A stretch of 14,149 bases of DNA, taken from Clostridiales bacterium UBA5446. Its GTDB lineage: Bacteria > Bacillota > Clostridia > Oscillospirales > Oscillospiraceae. The position numbers and the translations under genes were made by a program. Where the stretch lies: positions 1-14,149 of the forward strand of contig DIRC01000014.1 in NCBI GenBank assembly GCA_002427465.1. Reading direction: 5' to 3'. How positions within the stretch are numbered: the first letter of the stretch is position 1; each line of letters begins with the position of its first letter. Below the pieces are notes generated by a model. That model made no database searches, was not told where the DNA came from, and saw nothing but the letters and a program-made list of their open reading frames with translations. This document shows, in pieces, positions 1-6,951 of this stretch.

Positions 1-916
1 GCAAAGGCTGAACCTGTACCCCGATCCGGAGGCGTGGGCCGTCCGCCGCGCCGTGGCGGAGCTATACGGCCTGGCGGAAAACCAGGTGATGATGACAAAC
101 GGCTCGGACGAGGCGCTGGCCTTCTGCTTTCTGGCCTTTTGCGGGGCGGAAAAGGGCGTGGCCTACCCCTCCGTCTCCTACGGGTTTTACCCGGTCTACG
201 CCCGGCTGTGCAGCCTGGACGCCCTTGAAATCCCCCTCGGGGAGGATTTTACGATCTGCCCGGAGGCGTATTCGGCGCTGGGGCGAACCGTGGTGATCGC
301 CAATCCCAATGCACCCACGGGGCTTTCGCTCTCCCGGGACGAGATTGAAGAAATCGTCCGGAAAAACCCGGACAGCGTGGTGGTGGTGGACGAGGCCTAT
401 GTGGACTTCGGCGGGGAGAGCGCCGTGCCACTCATCGGGCGGTACGACAATCTTGTGGTGGTTCAGACATGTTCGAAATCGCGGAACCTGGCGGGGATGC
501 GCCTGGGCTTTGCCCTGGGCGACGCTGCCCTGATCGCAGACCTGAACGCCGTCAGGTGCAGCTTCAACCCCTATAACCTGTCCCGGCCAGCCTGTCTGGC
601 CGGGGAGGCCGCCATCCGGGACGCGGCATATTTCAGAACCTGCACGGACAGGATTATCAGGACGCGCGAAGCGTTTTCCGCGGCGCTACGTGAGATTGGT
701 TTTTCCGTTTTGCCATCCGCGGCGAACTTTGTCTTTGCCGCCCCGCCGGGGATCGGCGGAGAGGATTACTATAAGGCGCTCCGGTCGCGGGGCGTGCTGA
801 TCAGGTATTTTGACCGGCCGGGCCTGAGGGAATATGTAAGAATCACCATTGGCTCCGACGCGCAGATGCGCCTGCTGCTGGAAAAAACAACCGAAATTCT
901 GGAGGAACGCAAATGA
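1..916 (+). CDS. hisC: Histidinol-phosphate aminotransferase, 5' end outside the window
   Basis: HisC is a PLP-dependent class I/II aminotransferase that converts imidazole-acetol phosphate and glutamate to histidinol phosphate in the cytoplasm. The frame is open from base 2 with no start codon of its own, giving 304 visible residues. The family is usually about 350 residues, so roughly the first 45-50 are missing. The visible part begins with the YPDP motif, followed by TNGSDEA (PLP phosphate binding), NPNAPTG at about residues 101-107, VVDEAYVDF at about 128-136, and SKSRNLAGMRLGF with the Schiff-base lysine at about 159. An internal GTG at 53 would cut into the conserved N-terminal region, so it is not the real start. 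The stop overlaps the hisB start by four bases (ATGA, 913-916). The his genes that follow settle the choice of HisC among class I/II aminotransferases. Confidence 0.96.
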   Translation, partial: QRLNLYPDPEAWAVRRAVAELYGLAENQVMMTNGSDEALAFCFLAFCGAEKGVAYPSVSYGFYPVYARLCSLDALEIPLGEDFTICPEAYSALGRTVVIANPNAPTGLSLSRDEIEEIVRKNPDSVVVVDEAYVDFGGESAVPLIGRYDNLVVVQTCSKSRNLAGMRLGFALGDAALIADLNAVRCSFNPYNLSRPACLAGEAAIRDAAYFRTCTDRIIRTREAFSAALREIGFSVLPSAANFVFAAPPGIGGEDYYKALRSRGVLIRYFDRPGLREYVRITIGSDAQMRLLLEKTTEILEERK

Positions 917-1500
917 GAAGTGCGGTTATCGAACGAAACACGGCCGAAACGGAAATCCGGCTGTCCCTCCATCTGGACGGCGGCGGGGAAAGCGCCGTGC
1001 AAACGGGCTGCGGCTTTCTTGATCATATGCTGACGCTGTTTTCCGCCCATGCCGGGTTCAGTCTGGACGTCGCCTGCCGGGGGGACGCCCGCGTGGATTA
1101 CCACCACACCACCGAGGATATCGGCATTGTGCTTGGCTCCGCCTTCCGGCAGGCTCTGGGAAACTGCGGGGGGATTAACCGTTACGGCTTTTGTATGCTG
1201 CCCATGGACGAGGCCCTGGTGGAGACCACGGCGGATATCAGCGGCAGAGCATGGCTGTCGTCGGACGTCAGGTGCCCGACGGAGAAGGTGGGCGATTTCG
1301 ATACGGAGCTTTGCGAGGAATTTCTCCGGGCCTTCGTGAGAACGGCAGGGATTACCCTCCATGTCCGGCAGCTTCGGGGGAGCAATTCCCACCACATTCT
1401 TGAGGCGGTGTTTAAGGGCCTGGGCCGCGCCCTCAGGCAGGCGGCGGCGATTGATCCCAGTCTGGGGGGCGCGGTGCCTTCCACGAAAGGTATGCTGTGA
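913..1500 (+). CDS. hisB: Imidazoleglycerol-phosphate dehydratase (monofunctional)
   Basis: HisB is a manganese-dependent enzyme that dehydrates imidazole glycerol phosphate to imidazole acetol phosphate, the substrate of HisC. At 195 residues it matches the monofunctional dehydratase; the phosphatase half found in the enterobacterial bifunctional enzyme is absent. Metal and active-site motifs are visible: FLDHML at 35-40, HHTTED at 64-69, DEA at 99-101, SNSHHILEAVFK at 157-168 and the C-terminal PSTKG at 189-193. The ATG start is supported by GGAGG at 901-905, seven bases upstream, and it overlaps the hisC stop. The histidinol-phosphate phosphatase needed by the pathway must therefore be encoded elsewhere. 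Confidence 0.97.
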   Translation: MRSAVIERNTAETEIRLSLHLDGGGESAVQTGCGFLDHMLTLFSAHAGFSLDVACRGDARVDYHHTTEDIGIVLGSAFRQALGNCGGINRYGFCMLPMDEALVETTADISGRAWLSSDVRCPTEKVGDFDTELCEEFLRAFVRTAGITLHVRQLRGSNSHHILEAVFKGLGRALRQAAAIDPSLGGAVPSTKGML

Positions 1501-1501
1501 T

Positions 1502-2128
1502 ATGACAAAGGCAGCCATCATTGACTACGGCGTGGGCAATCTGTTTTCCCTGACCGCATCCCTGAAACATATCGGCGCGGACTGCATCGTCACGTCCTCC
1601 CCGGCGGAGCTGGAAGCCGCGGACAGGGTGATCCTGCCCGGCGTGGGTGCTTTCGGCGACGCCATGGCAAAGCTGCGGGTTTCCGGGCTTGAAGAGGTGG
1701 TATTGGCCCTGGCCCGGGAGGGCAGACCCCTTCTGGGGATCTGTCTCGGGATGCAGATGCTGTTTGAAAAGAGCTTTGAATACGGCGAGCACAAGGGGCT
1801 AGGGCTGATTTCGGGAACGGTGGAAAGTCTGCGGGCGGACATCCCGGAGACCATGAAAGTTCCCCAGATCGGCTGGAATTCCCTGCACTTTGAAAAGCCT
1901 GGGGACCCGCTGCTCCGGGGGGTGACGGAGGGGACTTTTGCCTACTTTGTACATTCCTATTACGCCAAGCATTGCGAGGCCGGCTTGGTGGCGGCCACGG
2001 AATACGCGGTTCAGGTTCCCGCCGTAGTTCGGGCGGGAAATGTCTGGGGCGTGCAGTTCCATCCGGAAAAAAGCGGCGCCGCGGGACTTGCGATCCTGCG
2101 CGCATTCTGCGGGGAGGAAATTGGATGA
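1502..2128 (+). CDS. hisH: Imidazole glycerol phosphate synthase, glutaminase subunit
   Basis: HisH is a class I glutamine amidotransferase. It hydrolyses glutamine and passes ammonia to the HisF cyclase in a HisH-HisF heterodimer. The 208-residue product has the expected IDYGVGN start, PGVGAFGDAM at 46-55, the nucleophile Cys81 in GICLGMQ, and His187 and Glu189 in the GVQFHPEKSG motif, so the catalytic triad is complete. The frame stays open upstream to 1361, but that extension overlaps hisB and has no HisH homology. The ATG at 1502 begins at the conserved N-terminus and lies one base after the hisB stop. The ribosome binding site is weak, which suggests coupling to hisB translation. The stop overlaps the hisA start by four bases. 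Confidence 0.97.
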   Translation: MTKAAIIDYGVGNLFSLTASLKHIGADCIVTSSPAELEAADRVILPGVGAFGDAMAKLRVSGLEEVVLALAREGRPLLGICLGMQMLFEKSFEYGEHKGLGLISGTVESLRADIPETMKVPQIGWNSLHFEKPGDPLLRGVTEGTFAYFVHSYYAKHCEAGLVAATEYAVQVPAVVRAGNVWGVQFHPEKSGAAGLAILRAFCGEEIG

Positions 2129-2856
2129 CGATATTTCCGGCGATAGATATTCTCCGCGGCCGGGCCGTGCGGCTCACCCGGGGCGATTACGGCAGCGAGA
2201 AGACGTACGGCCGGGACGCGGCGGCGGTGGCCTCGGCGTTTCTGGACCGGGGGGCTTCCCACCTGCACGTGGTGGATCTGGACGGCGCCCGGGACGGGGC
2301 GCCCGCTAATTTTGAGACCATCAGGCGGATTGCTGTGCTGCCCGGTCTGTTTATCCAGGTGGGCGGGGGAATCCGCTCTTTGGATAAGATCGAAAGCTAT
2401 CTCGGCCTGGGGGTCGGCAGGGTCATACTCGGCACCGCCGCGGTGCGGGACCAGGCGCTGCTCCGAAAGGCGGCCGCCGAATACGGGGAGCGCATTGCCG
2501 TGGGGGTGGATGCCAGGGACGGCCGGGCGGCCCTTTCCGGATGGCTGGAGCAAACGGATATCGACGGCGTGGCGTTCTGCCGGCAGTTGCGGGATATGGG
2601 GATTTCCACCGTGATCTATACCGATATTTCCAGAGACGGCGCTCTTGGCGGCGCCAATCTGGCGGTATACGAGACGTTGTCGGGAATCCCGGGGCTGAAT
2701 GTGATCGCCTCGGGGGGTATATCCTCCCTGCCGGAGATTGAGAAGCTGGCCCGGATGGGCCTTTACGGCGCGATTGTGGGCAAGGCCCTTTACGAAGGGC
2801 TGGTGGACCTGCCGGCGGCGCTGAAAGCGGCGAAAGGAGGCGGCGTGCCGTGCTGA
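2125..2856 (+). CDS. hisA: ProFAR isomerase (HisA)
   Basis: HisA is a (beta/alpha)8-barrel enzyme that performs the Amadori rearrangement of ProFAR to PRFAR, the substrate of HisF. The product has 243 residues, the family length. Asp8 in PAIDI and Asp129 in GVDARDG are the paired general acid and base. VVDLDGA (49-55), QVGGGIR (78-84), YTDISRDG (165-172) and ASGGISS (195-201) are the phosphate-binding and barrel motifs. The ATG start overlaps the hisH stop (ATGA, 2125-2128) and follows a GGGGAGGAAA binding site at 2111-2120. A long open frame upstream of this ATG lies over hisH and is not part of the protein. Nothing suggests a dual-substrate PriA-type enzyme, and no trp genes are nearby, but I cannot exclude it. 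Confidence 0.97.
   Translation: MTIFPAIDILRGRAVRLTRGDYGSEKTYGRDAAAVASAFLDRGASHLHVVDLDGARDGAPANFETIRRIAVLPGLFIQVGGGIRSLDKIESYLGLGVGRVILGTAAVRDQALLRKAAAEYGERIAVGVDARDGRAALSGWLEQTDIDGVAFCRQLRDMGISTVIYTDISRDGALGGANLAVYETLSGIPGLNVIASGGISSLPEIEKLARMGLYGAIVGKALYEGLVDLPAALKAAKGGGVPC
2833..2840 (+). promoter_or_regulatory. Ribosome binding site that sets the GTG start of hisF
   Basis: AAAGGAGG lies inside the end of hisA, nine bases before the GTG at 2850. No ATG is available in the hisF frame at this point. The first residues after this GTG are the conserved HisF N-terminus (LTKRIIPCLDV), so the GTG start is well supported. Confidence 0.8.
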
Positions 2857-3608
2857 CCAAAAGGATTATTCCCTGTCTCGACGTGCGGGACGGGCGCGTG
2901 GTAAAGGGGCAAAAGTTTCAGGATATCCGCGATGTGGAAGACCCAGTGGCCCTGGCCCGGTTTTATGACGCGGCCGGGGCGGATGAGCTGGTCTTCTATG
3001 ACATTACCGCCAGCGTTGAAAAGCGCGGGCTGTTTACGGACGTGCTGGAACGGGTGGCCCGCGAGGTGTTCATCCCCCTTACCGTGGGTGGCGGGATCGG
3101 CAGCCTTCGCGACTTTGACCGGGTATTAAGGTGCGGCGCCGACAAGGTCAGCGTCAATTCAGGAGCACTTGCCGACCCGGCGCTGATTGGTGAGGCCGCC
3201 AAGCGGTACGGAAACCAGTGCGTGGTGCTCTCCATGGATGTGCGCAGGGTGGGCGGCCGCTTCGCGGTGTTCGCCAGGGGCGGGCGGGACGACACCGGCC
3301 TGGACGCCCTGGAATGGGCCCGCCGGGGCGAGGGCGGCGGAGCCGGGGAGTTGGTTGTGAACAGCATTGACACAGACGGCGTGAAAAACGGATTTGATTT
3401 GCCCATGCTTGAGGCCATATCGGAATCGGTGTCCGTCCCGGTTGTGGCCAGCGGCGGCGCCGGGTGCGCCCGTGACTTCCTCACGCTGTTCCGGTGCGTT
3501 CCGGGAGTGGACGCGGGGCTGGCGGCGTCTGTTTTCCATTTTCGCCAGGTGGAGATAGAAAAGCTGAAGCGGTATCTGGCGGAAAACGGCATACCTGTGC
3601 GTATATAA
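2850..3608 (+). CDS. hisF: Imidazole glycerol phosphate synthase, cyclase subunit
   Basis: HisF is a (beta/alpha)8-barrel paralogue of HisA. It uses ammonia from HisH to convert PRFAR into imidazole glycerol phosphate plus AICAR, which links the pathway to purine synthesis. The product has 252 residues, as expected. Asp11 in PCLDV and Asp130 in SMDVRR are the catalytic aspartates. TVGGGI (78-83), SVNSGAL (101-107), NSIDTDG (171-177) and VVASGGAG (198-205) are the barrel and phosphate-binding motifs, and the C-terminus ends in the typical GIPVRI. Translation starts at GTG and overlaps the end of hisA by seven bases. HisH and HisF are separated by hisA, so subunit balance depends on this polycistronic arrangement. 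Confidence 0.97.
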   Translation: MLTKRIIPCLDVRDGRVVKGQKFQDIRDVEDPVALARFYDAAGADELVFYDITASVEKRGLFTDVLERVAREVFIPLTVGGGIGSLRDFDRVLRCGADKVSVNSGALADPALIGEAAKRYGNQCVVLSMDVRRVGGRFAVFARGGRDDTGLDALEWARRGEGGGAGELVVNSIDTDGVKNGFDLPMLEAISESVSVPVVASGGAGCARDFLTLFRCVPGVDAGLAASVFHFRQVEIEKLKRYLAENGIPVRI

Positions 3609-3628
3609 TTGAAATAGGCGGTTATAAA

Positions 3629-4282
3629 ATGATAGATGCGGATTTGGATGCCCTGAAATTCGATCAAAACGGACTGATTCCCGTAGTGGTGCAGGACTTT
3701 TCGACCCGGCGGGTGCTCACTCTGGCCTATATGAACCGGGAGAGCCTGGAGATCACTCTCCGGGAAAAGCGCACCTGCTTTTACTCCCGGTCCCGCAAGG
3801 CGCTTTGGCGCAAGGGGGAGACCTCGGGAAATATCCAGCACCTGGTCAGGCTGACCGCGGACTGCGACGGGGACGCCCTGACCGCGGAGGTGATCGGGGA
3901 CGGGCCGGCCTGCCACACCGGCGCGGAAAGCTGCTTTTTCAATTTACTCTGGGACGGCGGCCGGCCGGGGGCGTTTTCAGCCGACGAGCTGTATAATTTG
4001 ATCCTGAGCCGGAAAACGGAGAAGCGGGAAGGCTCTTACACCGGTTACCTGTTTGAAAAGGGCAGGGAAAAGATTCTCAAGAAGGTCGGTGAGGAATCCG
4101 CCGAGGTCATTATCGGCGCCATGAAAGGAAGCCGGGAGGAGACGATTTTCGAGATCGCCGATCTGGTTTATCACCTTTTTGTGCTCATGGCGGATTGCGG
4201 CATAGTCCCTGAGGACGTCCGGGCGGAGCTGGCCGGCCGGCATGTGGTGGACAGCAAGATCAAGCAGGAGACGATGAAATAA
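3629..4282 (+). CDS. hisIE: Fused phosphoribosyl-AMP cyclohydrolase / phosphoribosyl-ATP pyrophosphatase
   Basis: This bifunctional protein carries out the second and third pathway steps, PR-ATP to PR-AMP and then to ProFAR. The HisI domain occupies about residues 1-110: FDQNGLIPVVVQD, FYSRSR, LWRKGETSGN, the metal motif DCDGD at 78-82, and the GPACHTG...SCFF segment with Cys95 and Cys102. The HisE domain follows at about 118-205, with LYNLILSRK, SYTGYLF, and the Mg-binding helices KKVGEESAEV (151-160) and EIADLVYHLFVLM (175-187). The full length is 217 residues, typical of the fusion. The ATG at 3629 starts where homology starts, after an AGGCGG site at 3615-3620. Twenty bases separate it from hisF, the loosest junction in this operon. 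No U-tract terminator follows it. Confidence 0.96.
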   Translation: MIDADLDALKFDQNGLIPVVVQDFSTRRVLTLAYMNRESLEITLREKRTCFYSRSRKALWRKGETSGNIQHLVRLTADCDGDALTAEVIGDGPACHTGAESCFFNLLWDGGRPGAFSADELYNLILSRKTEKREGSYTGYLFEKGREKILKKVGEESAEVIIGAMKGSREETIFEIADLVYHLFVLMADCGIVPEDVRAELAGRHVVDSKIKQETMK

Positions 4283-4294
4283 CGCCGGCCGGTG

Positions 4295-4323
4295 TTGACT
4301 GGGCGGCGTGGCTGTGATAAGAT
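4295..4323 (+). promoter_or_regulatory. SigA-type promoter of the CNNM operon
   Basis: TTGACT (4295-4300), a 17-base spacer and TAAGAT (4318-4323) lie between hisIE and the first CNNM gene. The predicted transcript starts near 4330, giving a leader of about 30 bases. The CNNM pair can therefore be expressed independently of the histidine operon, although read-through from hisIE is possible. Confidence 0.7.
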
Positions 4324-4361
4324 TTATAAAACTATAGATTTCTGGAGTGTGATAGTCCTAA

Positions 4362-5648
4362 ATGGATGACGGCAGTCGATCGTTTTTAGCGATTATTATT
4401 ATCCTCATGTTTCTGGCGGCATACTTTGCGTTAGCTGAAGGGGCGTTTGCATCGGTTTCCCGCGTCAAGCTGAAGTCCCGCCTGGACCGGGGAGACGGGA
4501 GAGCCAAAAAGGCCCTGCGTGTGTTGGATAACTTCGACAGGGCAATCACAACAATACTTATCGGCACGAATATCGTGCAGATTGTAATTGCGTCGCTGGT
4601 TACGATATTCGTGACACGTAAATGGGGCGTTTCAGCCGTTACGATAAGCACGATTATTATGACCATTGCAATTTTTTTTATAGGTGAAATGCTCCCAAAG
4701 AGCATTGCGAAAAAATACAGCGAGCGGCTGGCTTTGTCAACCGCGGGGTCGCTGTGCTTTTTTATGTCCATTTTTGGGCCTGCGACGGCCATCCTTACCG
4801 CTTTGGGAAAACAGGCGGCAAAGCTGACAAAGGGAGATCCCGAGGTATCCGTCACCGAAGACGAGCTGTATGACATCATCGAGGATATGACCGACGACGG
4901 GACGCTGGACACGGAAAGGGGCGAGCTGGTCAGCTCCGCCCTGCAATTTGCGGACGTCACCGCGGATACGATTCTGACCGCACGCGTCGATTTGGCCGCC
5001 GTGGACGTCAACTGGGAGCCGTCGGATCTGATGGCCTTCATCAAAGCCCAGAGGCACAGCCGGCTGCCGGTCTACGAGGGCACCATCGACAATATTATCG
5101 GTGTTCTCCAGATCCGAAAGTATCTTAAAGCGCGGTTAAGGCAAGGGGAATCCCCAAGCCTGAGACCGCTGCTGGACGAGGCGTATTTCGTTCACCACAG
5201 CATGAAGATCGACGAACTGCTGTCCGTCATGAGCACGAAAAAGCTCAACCTTGCCATTGTAACCGACAATTACGGCGGAACCCTGGGTATCGTCACGGTG
5301 GAGGATATTCTGGAAGAGCTGGTGGGCGAGATTTGGGACGAGGACGACGAAGTGGAGGAAAACTTCGTACCTCTTGGCGGAGGCAGATACGAGGTTTTCG
5401 CGGATATGACGGTGGGCGAGGTCTTCGACCGCCTCGATCTGGATATTGAGAAATTCGATCCCGAGCTGGAGTATAAGCTTATGGGGGAATGGGTCTACGA
5501 GCGGTTTGACCGGATACCCGCGGAGCGGGATACGTTCCGTTGCGGGGATCTGGAGGTCACCGTATCCGACATGCGGCAAAACCGCATTGTGAAGCTCATT
5601 GTCAAAATCCCTTGCGACGACGGGGCGGAAGGGGGCGGAGCGGAATGA
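4362..5648 (+). CDS. CNNM/CorC (HlyC/CorC) family membrane protein, first paralogue
   Basis: This 428-residue protein has the full CNNM/CorC architecture. An N-terminal DUF21 transmembrane domain (about 4-155) has hydrophobic helices near 8-28, 62-85, 91-110 and 124-148 and the GEMLPK motif at 108-113. A CBS pair (about 205-325) contains SRLPVYEG (233-240) and AIVTDNYGGTLG (298-309), and the C-terminal CorC/HlyC domain runs from about 335 to 417. Some members export magnesium or sodium, with the CBS pair sensing Mg-ATP; the old haemolysin label is historical. The cation cannot be read from sequence. An in-frame TAA directly before the ATG fixes 4362 as the earliest start; the GGAG at 4344-4347 is 14 bases away, so initiation looks weak. 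The first 130 or so codons are visibly more AT-rich than the rest. The stop overlaps the next gene by four bases. Confidence 0.93.
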   Translation: MDDGSRSFLAIIIILMFLAAYFALAEGAFASVSRVKLKSRLDRGDGRAKKALRVLDNFDRAITTILIGTNIVQIVIASLVTIFVTRKWGVSAVTISTIIMTIAIFFIGEMLPKSIAKKYSERLALSTAGSLCFFMSIFGPATAILTALGKQAAKLTKGDPEVSVTEDELYDIIEDMTDDGTLDTERGELVSSALQFADVTADTILTARVDLAAVDVNWEPSDLMAFIKAQRHSRLPVYEGTIDNIIGVLQIRKYLKARLRQGESPSLRPLLDEAYFVHHSMKIDELLSVMSTKKLNLAIVTDNYGGTLGIVTVEDILEELVGEIWDEDDEVEENFVPLGGGRYEVFADMTVGEVFDRLDLDIEKFDPELEYKLMGEWVYERFDRIPAERDTFRCGDLEVTVSDMRQNRIVKLIVKIPCDDGAEGGGAE

Positions 5649-6904
5649 TCGGATATCTGATTGCCGTGGCGGGGCTGATTATCCTGTCGGCGTTTTTCTC
5701 TGCGGCGGAGATGAGCTATTCCTCCGCCAACCTGATGCGGCTTGAAAACGCCATGGAAAACGGCAGCCGCCGCGCCCGGGCCGCGGTTTTGATCGAGGAG
5801 CGCTATGACGATGCGCTTTCCACCATCCTGATCGGAAACAACCTTGCCAATATCGCCATATCCTCCGTCGCCTCAGTGGCGGCGATCCTCCTGGCGGGCG
5901 AAGAGTGGATATGGCTGGCCACGCTTATTGTGACCATCCTTGTCATCGTCTTTGGCGAGACGATGCCGAAGATCATCGCCAAGAAAAACGCCAACAGGCT
6001 GGCCCTGAGCTTCGCTTACTTCATACGCGTGCTCATGATCCTCATGAAGCCCGTGGTGTTCGTAGTGGTGGGGCTGACCCGCATTCTGACGCTGCCGATG
6101 CGGGGTGAGAAGCAGGACGACAGCGGCGCCGAGGCCGCGGTTGAGGAACTGCACTCAATCATCGAAACCGCGGAGGATGAGGCCGTACTGGACGGGGACC
6201 GCTCAGAGCTGATTCAGGCCGCGCTGGAATTTTCCGAAATCAGCGCCAGCGAAGCCATGACCGCAAGGGTTGATATGGTCGCCGTTGACATTGACGACGA
6301 AATGGATGAAATCCTCAGCCTGATCGACAGCACGCCATTTTCCCGTCTGCCGGTCTATGAGGGCGGCATAGACAATATCATCGGGTTTTTGTATCTCAAC
6401 CATTTTCTCAAGGCTGTGGTGGACAACGGCAAGCCTGATATCCGCGGGATGCTTATGCCCCCGCTTTATGTCTATAAAACCGTTAAGCTTCCCCAGGTTC
6501 TCACGGAGCTGCGGAAAGCCAAAAAGCATCTGGCGATCGTCACCGACGAGTACGGCGGCACGCTGGGCGTGATTTCCATGGAGGACGTACTGGAGCAGAT
6601 CGTCGGCGATATCTGGGACGAGACGGACGAGGTGGAGGACGAGGTGGTGCAGCGCGGCAACGGCGAATATGAGCTGGATGGCGATATGTCGATCTCGGAT
6701 TTCTGCGAGCTGCTGGATATTTCTGAAGACGCCTTCGATTATGAAAGCGAGACCGTCGGCGGCTGGACCCTGGAGATGTTCGGCGGCTTCCCGGAGGAGG
6801 GATACAGCTTCCTGTTCGGGGATCTGATGGTCACCGTGCTGAAGATGGAGGGGCTGCGTGTGGAAAAGGTGCTGATTACGCACGCTCCCCCGAAAACGGA
6901 ATAG
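5645..6904 (+). CDS. CNNM/CorC (HlyC/CorC) family membrane protein, second paralogue
   Basis: This 419-residue protein has the same order of domains as its neighbour: DUF21 membrane domain (about 1-150, helices near 3-22, 60-84, 88-105 and 122-147, GETMPK at 104-109), CBS pair (about 205-325, with SRLPVYEG at 233-240 and AIVTDEYGGTLG at 297-308), and C-terminal CorC domain (about 335-412). It is a paralogue, not a copy: identity is concentrated in the CBS motifs and the pore-side GExxPK motif. The ATG at 5645 overlaps the previous stop (ATGA), and the G-rich stretch just upstream can bind ribosomes. A 35-codon upstream extension of the frame lies over the first paralogue and is rejected. Cation export or magnesium homeostasis is the family-level inference. 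The transcript ends at the hairpin at 6915-6945. Confidence 0.93.
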   Translation: MIGYLIAVAGLIILSAFFSAAEMSYSSANLMRLENAMENGSRRARAAVLIEERYDDALSTILIGNNLANIAISSVASVAAILLAGEEWIWLATLIVTILVIVFGETMPKIIAKKNANRLALSFAYFIRVLMILMKPVVFVVVGLTRILTLPMRGEKQDDSGAEAAVEELHSIIETAEDEAVLDGDRSELIQAALEFSEISASEAMTARVDMVAVDIDDEMDEILSLIDSTPFSRLPVYEGGIDNIIGFLYLNHFLKAVVDNGKPDIRGMLMPPLYVYKTVKLPQVLTELRKAKKHLAIVTDEYGGTLGVISMEDVLEQIVGDIWDETDEVEDEVVQRGNGEYELDGDMSISDFCELLDISEDAFDYESETVGGWTLEMFGGFPEEGYSFLFGDLMVTVLKMEGLRVEKVLITHAPPKTE

Positions 6905-6914
6905 TCGGACGTAA

Positions 6915-6945
6915 AAAAAGCACGTGCAAGATGCACGTGCTTTTT
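6915..6945. terminator. Bidirectional intrinsic terminator between CNNM and putP
   Basis: The stem GCACGTGCA (6920-6928) pairs perfectly with TGCACGTGC (6932-6940) around an AGA loop. It is flanked by A5 on the left and T5 on the right, so a U-tract follows the hairpin on either strand. It lies just after the second CNNM stop and seven bases after the putP stop, and can end both convergent transcripts. Confidence 0.92.
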
Positions 6946-6951
6946 GTTTTG

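Noticed and set aside
769..1521. Open - strand frame opposite hisC and hisB
   Set aside because: Antisense shadow spanning two verified genes, with no domain and no promoter seen.
1972..2124. N-terminal extension of HisA from an upstream start
   Set aside because: The extension lies inside hisH and has no HisA homology; the conserved N-terminus begins at the ATG at 2125 with its own ribosome binding site.
2996..3916. Open - strand frame opposite hisF and hisIE
   Set aside because: Low-complexity Ser/Pro/Arg-rich translation with no motif, opposite two well-supported his genes.
4283..4310. GC-rich inverted segment after hisIE as a his operon terminator
   Set aside because: No continuous stem and no U-tract; the stretch is better explained by the promoter at 4295-4323.
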